Assembly: GCA_963920665.1 (NCBI GenBank)
Contig: OY987263.1
Coordinates: 45,109,218-45,173,217 of the forward strand
Length of the DNA: 64,000 nt
Reading direction: 5' to 3'
From: Straminergon stramineum
Taxonomy: Eukaryota; Streptophyta; Bryopsida; Hypnales; Calliergonaceae
In this document: piece by piece, positions 26,120 through 37,169 of the stretch
How positions within the stretch are numbered: the first letter of the stretch is position 1
Layout: each line of letters begins with the position of its first letter
The notes under the pieces: generated by a model
Seen by the model: the letters and a program-made list of their open reading frames with translations, nothing else
What the model was told of the DNA's origin: nothing
The model's database searches: none
Made by a program: the position numbers and the translations under genes

Positions 26120-27420
26120 GTTAATACAACACCGATTTAAACCTTGTTTTTAAAAAAAATTGATTTTGGGAGGCGATATTTGGGGATGTAGGGCACTCAA
26201 GGGTTAACAAGGGGGCCGATTTTATCCCCTTTAGATGAATGTATAGAGGTAAAAATATGAGTTTACACATATTTTGAAGAAATCTATGAGAGGTTCCATA
26301 AAAAGTTTTAGAATTTTTTGATAGCTAGAAGATACTCTTCCAAACGGTCAACCATTGAAACCTACGACGGAAAATTCTTAAAAATTACCTAGGTGGCGGG
26401 AAAATCTCACTAAAATTTAGACGAGCTTTTTTTATGTTAATAAAATACTCTAATAAGTTTTAGGACATTCTGATAGTTAGAAGTGCCTAAACATGTGAGA
26501 TTCCCCAACAACAAGTAAAATTAAAAGATTACGATGAAGTTGACTAATAGATTTGGAGCATACGGAAGTAGAATGTGGTCAAAGATAGATCTTTTCTTAC
26601 TACCCCATACCTACTTAAAAGCCTAGGCTAGTTACTTTTAATAAAAAGTCAAACTCCAAAAGTTGAGTTTTTAACTAATTTTGACATTAAATTGGCACTA
26701 GGTTTTGTCAAGATTTTGAAGTTAGGAATAGAGGTAGGGGGTTGATCAAGATTAAAAGTGAACTTTTAAAGCCAACGATACAATTTGTTTGTGATTTAGA
26801 GTCAATCTCCAAAAGTTAGATTTTGGACCATTGTAGATTTGTAGAAAGTGAAAATCCTAGAACATGAGGAATGATGAAAATCTAAAGTGATAGGATTATT
26901 ATAGGAAGAATGAGAGGAGGTTGGTGCCCATGGAATAGTATAAAAGAGCCCCGTTCACCTTTCAATTCACCCCCATTTATTGTATTTGGGTTTGTTTGGT
27001 CCAACTTATGTTGAAGCTTTTGGCCTTTTAAACCAAAATTTTTCAATGGTGTTTTTAGAGCACTTTAGGCCAATGTTTTTTTCAAGTTTGTAGAGGTCTT
27101 GTAGGTCCCTTGCACCTCGTATCCAATGTGCTGTCGTACGCACAGTGGAGCGTAAGTACCATTACAACACCAAAACGTCGTAAAATGACTCGAAATATTG
27201 TTCCAGGGGATTCTAGATTGTTGCTGCAAGCCGAGATTATCCGTATTACCAACTTAAGCACTCTCTTTACCTCTTTTCTCTCTTTTCGGATTACTACCTT
27301 TTCGGAATCTAATCCGGATCCACTCCTTTATGGAATCCAGATCCGTCACTTCTTACACAAATTGGTTTTTGGTGCCTTTGTTTTACCCTCAGAGGGTCCA
27401 CCTTTGATCTTGTAGAGGGA
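26120..27420. other. AT-rich DNA, no gene recognised
   Basis: No convincing frame, RNA gene or repeat is seen apart from simple homopolymer runs. It borders the 3' region of relic copy A. Confidence 0.4.
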
Positions 27421-27429
27421 TAGGGACTC

Positions 27430-28240
27430 ACCACTCGTATTCCTCAGATTCTCTTCTCTCTCTAAACTACACAAAACACACTTAGACCAAATGCTACACT
27501 AGAGCAGACCAAGAAACACTCTCACAACTTCCCGAATGGCCAATTCTGAAGGCAGGTCATTTAGAACCGTAACCAGTCTTCTCTACTACAACAATGGATC
27601 AATAGAAACCGGAACCAATGGGGGATTGTTAGTCATTCACTAGACTGATCCTAGGGTTTGGCAGACCTTCCGGGGAAAATAGGATGGGGATTTTTCCGCT
27701 GGTGATTGCTAATCTCTGCACGAAACCCACCCTGGCATTCCGGACTCGCACCCACGCCACTCCTTGCAGGATTTCTATTCCAGTGTTTTAAAGGCACCGT
27801 GCACAAGACCATATTCACAAGCCTAAACTACGTCACAAACGTTCCCTCCCAAATCAGATCTAGTCACCTTAGATCTAGATTCCTCCTTTCTTCCTCCTAT
27901 CTCTTATACATCAACACTCTCACAAACAAACATAGGAAAGTTGGATATATGACAGATCAATTCCCAAATGTCCACTTGGCAGCTAAGATTAAAGAAAAGA
28001 TGACAAGATAACAACTACAAGCGCTAGGATGGAATGAGAGGGCAACAACCCTGCCCCTCACTTAAAAACCCAAGAAACCCAAAGGCAAAAAGCCACCCAG
28101 AAATCTAGGTGACCAATCACCGACCTCTTGAGAAACCTGGAAAGTTAGATCCTAAAAATCCGGAATCTGGGCCCACACCTAGAAACCCAGATCAGATTCA
28201 AACTTCAAATTCAAACTAACTAAATTCTAACTACTTCGCT
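27430..28240 (-). repeat. 3' flank of relic copy A (shared with copy B)
   Basis: This lies downstream of the copy A coding relic on the minus strand. It shares its order of landmarks with 40,330-41,280 beside copy B, for example a TACTACAACxA segment followed by a CTAGATCT or AGATCTTG block and a run of CACAAACA/ACACACAC words. Similarity is moderate. No coding sequence is recognised. It is probably the untranslated part or terminus of the element that carried both relics. Confidence 0.4.
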
Positions 28241-28244
28241 TTTC

Positions 28245-28589
28245 GTGCCTTCTTCTAATTGCTACCGCCTTGACTTGATGGTACCCGGATGGATGCCCTC
28301 GGAGTCGCTTTCGGAGTTGCCTTCACCGAAGTCGTCCTCCAAGCTGCCCGGGTCTGGATCTTCTAGATTTCCGGAAGCAAGTCTTCTTCTTCCATGTCCT
28401 CCTCCTCTTCTTCCTCTTTTGATCCAATTTGGTACTTCTCTTCCTTAGATTTCTCAATCTGAGTGACCTCCCTCTTGTCTTCTTCTCTTAGAGAGGTGTC
28501 ATCCAAAACTATGGGGGTTCTCTCCTTCCTTGGTTAAGGCTGTTGCATGTGCTCAAAACCTTTCGGATGAGTCTAGGCTGGATTCATCA
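28245..28589 (-). pseudogene. Relic copy A, acidic C-terminal part (cut off by CACTA insertion)
   Basis: On the minus strand an acidic frame reads PIVLDDTSLREEDKREV, then an EEEEEDMEEEDLLPEI run to a TAG. A neighbouring frame continues as LEDPDPGSLEDDFGEGN. Copy B has the corresponding acidic, proline-rich tail (IAIDLDSPP, then a Q/E-rich end) directly joined to its coiled-coil part. In copy A the two parts are separated by the 4.6 kb CACTA element, so this is the displaced tail of the gene at 33,204-34,760. Confidence 0.6.
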
Positions 28590-28839
28590 CACTACAACAA
28601 AACGGGTGTTTTATGACTGCAAAAAATGACTGCAATGAGTCGTAAAATCTCAAAATATGACTTAGACAGAAAACACTGTAGATGACGCGCGATATGACTG
28701 GGTCTAGTCATTACCGACTAGTCAAATTTTTCATGAGTCATATTTGCAGTCATTTGTATTGGGGGTATACTTAGCCGTATATTGCCTATGTGGCATATAT
28801 GTTGACTATCCTTGGAGTCTTGACTTTTCCTTGAACTGC

Positions 28840-29180
28840 CCGGGCAAAAGAAAAAAAAGTCTACGTGGCATATGACTCCATGTAGTCATATTTTTGGTTG
28901 ACGTGGAATATGACTACATTGAGTCATATTTTTGGTTGACGTGGAATATGACTACATTGAGTCATATTTTGGTTCATGTGGCATATGATTCTATGTAGTC
29001 ATATTTTTTTATTAACATGGAATATGACTTATATGAGTTATATTTTTGGTTGATGTGAAAAATGACTCTCATGAGTCATATTCTCTATATGTTGATGTAA
29101 AAATGACTCTAGTGAGTCATATTTTTTGTTGATGTGGAATATGACCTTCATGAGTCATAATTTTATTGATGTGAAATATG
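28840..29180. repeat. CACTA left subterminal array (38-bp unit, AGTCATA motif)
   Basis: The unit GGTTGACGTGGAATATGACT followed by ACATTGAGTCATATTTTT repeats with an exact 38-bp step (28,896, 28,934), then decays rightwards. Each unit holds TATGACT in one orientation and AGTCATA in the other. Clustered subterminal motifs of this kind bind the DNA-binding transposase protein in studied CACTA systems; the role here is inferred. Confidence 0.8.
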
Positions 29181-29999
29181 ACTAATGTAAGTCATATTTT
29201 AGTTAATGTAGTAGTTCACATAGAATATTACTTGTAATTTTATGATTGAATGTAGTCATAATTTTAAAAGTATAGAGTCACATTAATAATATGATTGTGA
29301 GCATTATATAACTACAACAAGTCATATTTTGGCTAAGATATATTATAAAATGTGACTCAAGCAAGTAATATTTGTATATGGAGTGACTTGAGGTTTATAG
29401 TAGCTTTTGTCATAAACTACAATCACATTCCATACATTCTAAATCAACTTGAGGCGTTGCAATCATACATCAACAAGGTTTAGCAGCTAAGTAAATGACT
29501 CCATCAAATAAAAATTGAGTACATATGATTTTTGAGATGCATAAGAGACAATCAATTTAAAGAGAGAAAATGCCATAAAAAATGTGACTTTTTTCAATGG
29601 CATTTATTAGTCATTGACACAAAACATATGACAATGACACTCAATAAGTGTATATTCCTATAAGCTCTAGGACCTATATTTCTTACTAAAATTTGAAGAA
29701 GTTGCCTCTCAAGTGTTGTAAGTAGCCTCCGATAACTTCAATCCAGCTTTAAGTGCCTACATATGCAATGAAAGAGATTAATTTTTAGTGAATGAACAAT
29801 ATAGCTCAACCTTCAAAGATTTAAGGCAACAAAAAATATGAAGCACAAATTTAAAGTAAGAAAAATTTATAATCACTATATCTTTAGAAAACATAAATAA
29901 ATAAGAAGAAATAACAACAATAGTGATAAAAGAAACAAGAACTAGAAGGTGGCAAGTGTTAAGAGGTAATAATAAACATGAAGAAGTAAGAATTAAGGT

Positions 30000-31030
30000 G
30001 CTATAAAACAAAACAAGAGACACAACTTAAGATGCAATAAAATACAATAAAATGCAACAAATAACAGGAGAAAATAAGAACTAAAAGGCAACGAGAAGCA
30101 ACAAGAAATATGATTTAAGATGCAATCAAATGCAATAAATAACAAGAAAAAACAAGAATTAAAAAAAAACAAGAAACACAAGTTAAAATGAATCAAAAAG
30201 AAATTAAAAGTAACAATTAAGAAGCAACAAAAGACAAGAACTAAGAAGCAAAAATTAAGATGGAACAAGAAAAAGCTAGAAGCAATAATCAAGAACTAAG
30301 AAGCAAAAATTAAGATGGAACAAGAAAAAGCTAGAAGCAATAATCAAGAACTAAGAAGCAAAAATTAAGATGGAACAAGAAAAAGCTAGAAGCAATAATC
30401 AAGAACTAAGAAGCAAAAAAAGTAGAAACTAAGAAGCAAGAATTATAATGTAACAAGAAGAAACTACAAACAAGAATCAAGAACTAAGAAATAAAAAAAG
30501 TAGGACCTAAGAAACAAGAATTAAGAAGTAACAAGAAGAAACTACAAACAAGAATCAAGAACTAAAAAACAAAAAAAGTAGGAACTAAGAAACAAGAATT
30601 AAGAAGTAATAAGAAGAAACTACAAACAAGAATCAAGAACTAAAAAGAAACAAAAATTAAAAACTAGGAAGCAAGAATTAAGAGGTAATAAAAAAAAATT
30701 AGAGGCAAAGATCAAGAACTAAGAAGCAACAAAAAGTAAAAACTAGGAAGCAAGAATTAAGAGGTAATAAAAAAAAATTAGAGGCAAAGATCAAGAACTA
30801 AGAAGCAACAAAAAGTAAAAACTAGGAAGCAAGAATTAAGAGGTAACAAGAAGAAACTAGAAGCAAAGATCAAGAACTAAGAAGCAACAAAAAGTAAAAA
30901 CTAGGAAGCAAGAATTAAGAGGTAACAAGAAGAAACTAGAAGCAAAGATCAAGAACTAAAAAGAAACAAAAAGCAAGGACTAGGAGGCAAGAAGAACCAA
31001 GAGCTAGAAAACAACAAGAAGCAAAACGTA
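30000..31030. repeat. Purine-rich tandem array inside CACTA element (55-bp core)
   Basis: A block beginning AAGCAAAAATTAAGATGGAA repeats at exact 55-bp steps (30,246; 30,301; 30,356). Looser relatives with AAGAACTAAGAAGCAACAAA continue to about 31,000. The plus strand is almost devoid of C and T, so long minus-strand frames rich in Phe, Leu and Cys appear; they are artefacts of composition. Confidence 0.85.
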
Positions 31031-32029
31031 AGAGACAACAAAAAACAAAGAAGAAGAAGAAATGGCGGCTAGGGTTTCAAAACCCTAAATCAGTGGCGGC
31101 TACATAGAAGTGGTGGCTAGGGTTTTAAAACTCTAATCATGCATATGACTTATTCTAGTCATGTGACTTGACATAGTCATGCGAATCAATAAATATGACT
31201 ATACTAAGTAATTAAATTATTTTAACAACAAAATTTGCTACAAAGTGGATGTATGTTGTAATACAACTCTACAAAATGTGTAGAGGGAAGTTACAAGGCC
31301 TTAAGCACCTATAGTTATAGCAAAAAAAAATCATGCATGAATCAAATTATCTATGTTCATGCACTAAGTATATAAGAGCAAAAGTATTTTATAAAGACAA
31401 TATTGAAAAAGATCTTTGAATTTTTTAAAAGGGATTATGTTTTTATAGTTTGTATCCTTGTAAAAACATCTAAATAACCATTTTTTAATTGCAATTCAAC
31501 CATGTATATTACAGTGAGCCTCAATCTTCATATAAATAATTCTATAATTTCTAAACACCCCTATAGAGATTCTTTATAAATACGGCTTATATGACATTAC
31601 GGAGAACCTTTCTAAAAAAAACAACAACTTCAATACATGATATATATGAGTGTTTTATTTATATCCTTGAGACAAAATAAACACAACTATATTTTTTGTT
31701 GTTGAACTTCAAATCCTAAGTTGGATATTTAAATATTAATAATATCTCCTATTATTAATCGTTTTATTCCTCTCTATTCCTTTTCTAATTCCTATAAAAA
31801 TTTTAAATATATTAATTGAAATATAAACATGTGCCATCCCAAATTATTTGGATATTAATTCTATAATAGACACATCATACAAAAGAAAAGAATTTTTTTT
31901 AATAGGTATTAAACAAAGTCATTCCAAGGAATGGCCTCTAGGGACAAAATATAGAAGACCCATCTTAGATTGCCAACCTTTTCCTTAGGCTCCCACCAAA
32001 GAAACAAAAAATAACTACCAAAGAAATGT

Positions 32030-32990
32030 GTCTACAAAATATGACTGACTCAAAAATACAATTGCAAAATATGACTAAAGTAAAATTATGATTAGCAAAT
32101 ATGATTTAGCACTCTCCAAATATAATCCCCACCCAAATTTTCTTCAAACTGCCCAAAAGAAAAAAAAATGTGACTATTATAAAAATATGACTATAAAATA
32201 TGACTGACTCGAAAATATGATTGCAAAATATGACTAAAGTGAAATTATGACTAGCAAACATGATTTAGCACTCTCCAAATATATTTCCTACCCAAATTTT
32301 CTTCAAGGTGCCCAAAAGAAAAAAATGTGACTATCATAAAAATATGACTACAAAATATGACTGCAAAATATGACTAAAGTGAAATTATGACTAGCAAACA
32401 TGATTTAGCACTCTCCAAATATATTTCCCGCCCGAATTTTCTTCAAACTGCCGAAAAGAAAAAAAATATGACTATTATAAAAATATGACTATAAAATATG
32501 ACTGACTCAAAAATATGATTGCAAAATATGACTAAAGTGAAATTATGACTAGCAAACATGATTTAGCACTCTCCAAATATATTTCCTATCCAAATTTTCT
32601 TCAAGCTGCCCAAAAGAAAAAAATGTGACTATCATAAAAATATGACTACAAAATATGACTGCAAAATATGACTAAAGTGAAATTATGACTAGCAAATATG
32701 ATTTAGTACTCTCCAAATATATTTCCTGCTCAAATTTTCTTCAATTTGCCCAAAAGAAAAAAAAATATAACTATCATAAAAATATGACTATAAAATATGA
32801 TTGCAAAATATGACTAAAGTGAAATTATGACTAACAAATATGATTTAGCACTCTCCAAATGTATTTCCCACCCAAATTTTCTTCAAGTTGCCCAAAAGAA
32901 AAAAATGTGACTATCATAAAAATATGACTACAAAATATAATTGATGCAAAAATATGACTAATAAATATGACTGTGCGTTCCCCAAACATG
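32030..32990. repeat. CACTA right subterminal array (about 140/159-bp units)
   Basis: The phrase GATTTAGCACTCTCCAAAT recurs at about 32,103, 32,262, 32,402, 32,560, 32,700 and 32,842. Steps are either about 140 or about 159 bp; the longer unit has an extra 19 bp containing TGACTGACTC. Each unit carries several ATATGACT motifs in the same orientation, which is opposite to many in the left array. Together they mark the right subterminal region. Confidence 0.85.
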
Positions 32991-33203
32991 TTCCCTATGA
33001 AGCTCTATGAAGTATTTTGGAGTTCCCAACGAACAGTCATATACTATACGCTCACAATGTACAAGGCCAAAACATGACTAGCAGTCATATTTGTAGTCAT
33101 ATTTTTTTTTAAAGAGTTGGCCTCCAAAAATATGATTGCGAATAATCGCCAGTCATCCTTAGTCATATTTTTGTAGTCATAAAATACCCGTTTTCTTGTA
33201 GTG

Positions 33204-34760
33204 TCAGTCCTCCAATCCAGTCCGCCAGGTCACTACAGGTCAGTAACTTGGGTGTCTAATAAAAGGGTTTCCTTCTCAGGAAGATGGATTGTCAAAATCG
33301 GTGGTGAGATGGTAACTTCTGGTGGTGCTAACTCTCGTGCTTCATTTGACTACTTAGTTGGCTCTTGTGCTGTCTTCACGCTCCCCCGGATGGTCTTCTC
33401 TAGCTGAGTTTAGAAGGGCTTGGTTAAATGTCGAAGAGTCTCCCTAGGGACTTCCAGTCTGGCCTTTAGTGGCAGTGATGTTGTCAACTTCACTAGAGTT
33501 TCCGTACCAAAGTGGATTTACGGAAAGTGGGAAAAATCCATGACATAGTCCGGATCAATCCGCCCCAAGAGTTGGCACATTTCCTTCTGCACTAAATCCA
33601 TCCTCAATGAGAAGTTCACCAAGATCCGGATCACCTTGGATCCGTTTAGATGTCCTTCCTCTACTAGCCAGTTTTTGACCAGAGAAGCCTTGACGATGAG
33701 ATTCGCGGGTCTATCCACTAGACTGGATAGATTCTTGACCAACTGTAGAGCTTCCTTCTCCCTCTACTTCGTTGTGGCTAACTCCCCTTGTGCCCAACTC
33801 AATCTGGCTTGAAGGTCAGTCTTTTCCTTCTTCAGATTTTCAATTAGCTTCTCCTTCCATCCCAGCTCTTCCGGATTCAGAAGTTTCTTTACGGCGTCAA
33901 GTATATCCTCCGGCTCGACCTTCAACTCCTTGCTGATCCTCTTGAGAATATTGGCCAGGTTCTCATGGTACTCCTGCACCTGCAAGACCCAATTGAATCC
34001 GGTTTTGAAGAACCTGGAAATGTCTTCCTCCTAGCTCCTTCGGAACCTTTTCTTAAGTAGGGAGTTTTCCTCGTAAAGCTGGATCGGTGGATTTCCTTTG
34101 TCTCCGATCCATGAGCTGCTCCTCCTCTTTTGGCTCTTTGTCTTCTTCAAATGTCGGCTGCTCTGCCTCCACTTCATCTGTGAGGCCGTAATGCAGGATG
34201 GTGGATCTGGTGGTGTACTCTACCATTTCTGTGTCACTCAAAAGTTCCACATGATGGTAGAGGTGAAACAAGTAAGGACCAATTGGGCTCATCTTTGCCT
34301 TTTCCACATTGGCGGCAAGCTTGGAAACTATTGCTCCAATAACTTTCCCCCAGTTGACCGGTCTGCCCTCCATTGCACCAAAAATGGTGTTGGCTACCGT
34401 AACCGTAACCCGGGTAGGCTTTTCCGGATACAAGATCAGGATAAGAAATTCTAGGACCTGCTTCTGCCTCACATCTAGACAATCGCTCATGGCATACCCC
34501 TCCTTGGAATGGGTTGCATTCCTAAACTTTCCTACCGCGAACTTATCCGTGCGGGAGGCTAATCCAAATTCCTTTTGGGGGAATCCGTATACCTTGGCCC
34601 AAACCTCATTTGTCCAAGTTTCGAGTCACCCCCTCACTATCAACTCATATTGATTCCGAGCTCCTATGATGAGCTCCTAAATCATCCGATCATTCTTCAC
34701 TGTCCATGACCTCAAGAACAGGCCGACACATCCTATCTTGCTCAGGTCATCTTCTAGCTA
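33204..34760 (-). pseudogene. Relic copy A: transposon-associated protein, N-terminal domain and coiled coil
   Basis: On the minus strand coding sequence runs from about 34,760. It reads KIGCVGLFLRSWTVKND, then a conserved domain (WTNEVWAKVYGF; LILYPEKPTRVTVTVANTIF; PVNWGKVIGAIV; SPIGPYLFHLYHHV), an acidic linker, and a charged coiled-coil region near 33,985-33,770. A Leu-rich segment with GSKVIRILVNF follows. Stops interrupt it at 34,677 (TAG), 34,626 (TGA), 34,031 (TAG) and 33,764 (TAG); one frameshift lies near 34,080 and a CACTA element cuts it at 33,204. Copy B is a clear paralogue. The segment around PVNWGKVI recalls the 'putative plant transposon protein' domain found with plant retroelements, but I recognise it only loosely. 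The function is unknown. Confidence 0.65.
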
Positions 34761-35204
34761 TGACCGCTCTCTTAGTCTTTCCGAAATGGTCGGACATACC
34801 GTCTGTGTCGTCACTAAAGGTTTTCGAATATCTCCCTCCGCCATTGAAAATTGGAACTAATTCTCAAATCTAAACAGTCAGTAGCTCTTCAAATGATCAC
34901 TAATTCACTACTCTTTCTCTCAACTATACAAGTGCAAAACTGCTGTGGAAGAAAGAGGAAGAAAAAATGGGAGTGGCGGGATGAAGTATCTGTCATCCTA
35001 CCAATTGTTCTAGAAGCAGTCCATTTATCCGTAATGGATCTCTAGATTCCTAGGCTACAACTCTAGACCGTAAGCTGTCACTATCCAGGTTATCAGAATC
35101 TGGATCCGTCCTGGATCCTTTTACAGAATACCTGGATCATCCTCTCAGCCTTAATGTGATGTCTGGACTAAGAGGATTCTAATTCCGTTTGAGTGAGTGT
35201 TTTA

Positions 35205-36370
35205 GATTCCACCCTTTGAGTTAAAATGTGCACACGGGTTCTAACGGCCTGTTAAATTAATTTCCTTAGGGTGTTTCTAATCTAAGTTCAATTTGCGCCT
35301 TCCAAGCAATGGACACTTTGTTTTTAAATATCCAAATTGAACTTAAATCGTTTAAATCCTAATTTTTAAACTATGGTTAACTAAATCAAATAACTAATCA
35401 AATAACTAATCAAAAGATGAATTCAAACTAAAATCAATCTAACCTAAATTGTAGAATGTAATTTGACTTTCTAGAATGATAAAGCAAGTTAAATTCTAAC
35501 TTTCCTAATAAGAGAAATGAATGGATGAAATATTGATCCCTAAACTACATCACAACCTTCATCCACAAATTAAAAATAGTAAAACTAATTGAAATAAATC
35601 TAAATTTTAGGGTTAAGTTTTTAGTTATGTTAGTTACCTAATTCTAAGATTAAACCTAATTTGACCACTAATTAAAGAACTTCATCCAAATTAAGATCAA
35701 ACTTCATCCAACCTTTTCTCACTTAAAATCAAAGTATTTTTTAAATGAAAATAGGTTCTGGAATTTTTAAAAGATTCCCTAATTGATTCCTAATTTAAAT
35801 GATTCTTTAAAGATTCCTTAGAGATTCTTTTTAATTATCTTCTATTCTAATTTAAATCAAACTTCCTATTCTAAAATTATGGATTTTTAGGGTTTTATGA
35901 AAATTCAGAAATTACCTTCCCAACACGGTAAAACACTCAAAAACGAAATTCTTTAAAATTATTAATGAATGAAATTTGTTTTAAAGTCTAACGAGTTAAA
36001 TTTCATTCATTAATTATTTCTTAGTCTAAACGAACAATTTTCATTTTAAATGTTAATTTTTTTTTCTAATTTTCCTAAAGTTTCCAATGGTTTATTCTAT
36101 CAAGTGAAATGTTAATCAAATTGAAATTAAAAGGAATGAAATATAAAGAATTTTAACGTACCTTTCCCATGAAGTGATCAATTGTACCGTCCTCGAGGAT
36201 CATGAGGTGAATGGTTTCATAGTAACCCGCTCCATCCTCCATTTTGCTAATTCATCACGCCATTTGAAATCAATCCTTGTTCAATGTTGTTCTTCAATTT
36301 TAATTTTAATTTTCCTACTAATGGTTATGGGATTTAATTAATTTTGGTTGTCTTTAAAATAATTAGAAAT
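35205..36370 (-). repeat. Dispersed repeat R, copy 2
   Basis: This is the second copy of the repeat at 17,585-18,935, in the same orientation, about 350 bp beyond copy A. The landmark TTTGCGCCTTCCAAGCAATG, long AT-rich stretches and the exon-like block are shared. Unlike copy 1 it is not followed by kinase-like sequence. Confidence 0.75.
36162..36242 (-). CDS. Conserved 27-codon first-exon candidate in repeat R copy 2
   Basis: The ATG frame is exactly 27 codons (MEDGAGYYE start, LMILEDGTI core) and ends at the splice donor G/GTACGTTAAA. It differs from the exon at 18,729-18,812 by one whole codon and several substitutions while keeping the frame, start and donor. This pattern suggests that the exon was translated in the ancestor of both copies. 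No downstream exon is assigned. Confidence 0.45.
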
Positions 36371-36871
36371 TATTTTAATTCCTCAAAACCTTTTAATTCC
36401 ACTAAATCAAATCAAATCTAATAAATCCTAATTATCTTGTAATTTCCTAATCATCCAAAAGATATTAGTTGGCATTTTGTCTTTATCTATTTGTCTTATT
36501 AAGCCTAATAAAACAAAACCTAACCAAAGCCTAGCCTTCTAATTCCTAAAAGAATCCTAATTAATGACTAACCAACAATTCAATGAATAGTAATGAGAAT
36601 AAAATTTCAAAATAAAATCGAAAGGATTCTTACCTTATTAATTGTTAGATTCCTTTTCTTCTTCTTCTTCCTTTCGTCTCTAAACTTTCATTTCAACTTG
36701 TTCAACTCTCATTTGTGTTTGGTGTTTTAAGAGTTTAAAGGAGAGTGTTATGAGTTGTTGATGTTTCTATGAGTACTCACTAATTATTAAGAGTGTTAGC
36801 TTTTTTACCAAAGTGTCCTAACGTTCGAAAACCTTACCTTAAATTTTAGTTTTATCTGCCTTTCCAACTTC

Positions 36872-36952
36872 CAGTTGCTGGACTCCCAATCGAGCTTGCA
36901 GTTGCTGGACTTCCCAATTGAGCTGTAGTTGTTGGACTCCCAATCGAGCTCC
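36872..36952. repeat. 27-bp tandem repeat, three copies
   Basis: The unit CAGTTGCTGGACTCCCAATC plus GAGCTTG repeats at 36,872, 36,899 and 36,926 with exact 27-bp steps. On the minus strand it would read as a repeated LDWESSN-type peptide, but the surrounding frame is short and unsupported. Confidence 0.8.
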
Positions 36953-37169
36953 TCAGCCTCTTTGTCTACTTGGCTCTGTTCAATATCTGGATCACTGCAC
37001 AACCCTCACTCATCCGTCCGTTGGCTGCCACGTGTCCCATTCTCACTGGCCGCAGCTTGCTCCCTGTTGGCACTTCGGTTACTGTTTGAGCTGGCTCCCT
37101 CGTCTAGTTGAGCTGGCTCCCTCTGTCTGGGTCGAGCTAGCCTGTCTTCACCCTTGTTGACTATCGGTT

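Larger units (their letters stand above)
28590..33203. mobile_element. Non-autonomous CACTA element, 4.6 kb, TCA target duplication
   Basis: The left end starts CACTACAACAAAACGGGTGT and the right end, reverse-complemented, starts CACTACAAGAAAACGGGTAT. The similarity runs on through TTTATGACTxCAAAAA. The direct repeat TCA flanks it (28,587-28,589 and 33,204-33,206), the 3-bp duplication expected for CACTA elements. The interior contains no transposase-like frame; it consists of several tandem arrays built around TATGACT/AGTCATA, which are listed separately. It sits inside the coding relic copy A and therefore inserted later. Both ends are well kept, implying a fairly recent insertion. Confidence 0.95.

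Noticed and set aside
29778..30292. Minus-strand frames rich in Phe, Leu, Ser and Cys resembling membrane proteins
   Set aside because: They are the complement of a purine-rich tandem array with 55-bp units; hydrophobicity follows from base composition alone.
28840..33200. CRISPR-like regular repeats
   Set aside because: The units are contiguous or AT-rich tandem repeats without unique spacers, lie inside a CACTA element and are in a eukaryotic context.
17585..36370. A single giant LTR retrotransposon bounded by the two R repeats
   Set aside because: No primer-binding site, polypurine tract, integrase or reverse transcriptase was seen between them, and the R copies contain an exon-like block instead of LTR-type ends.
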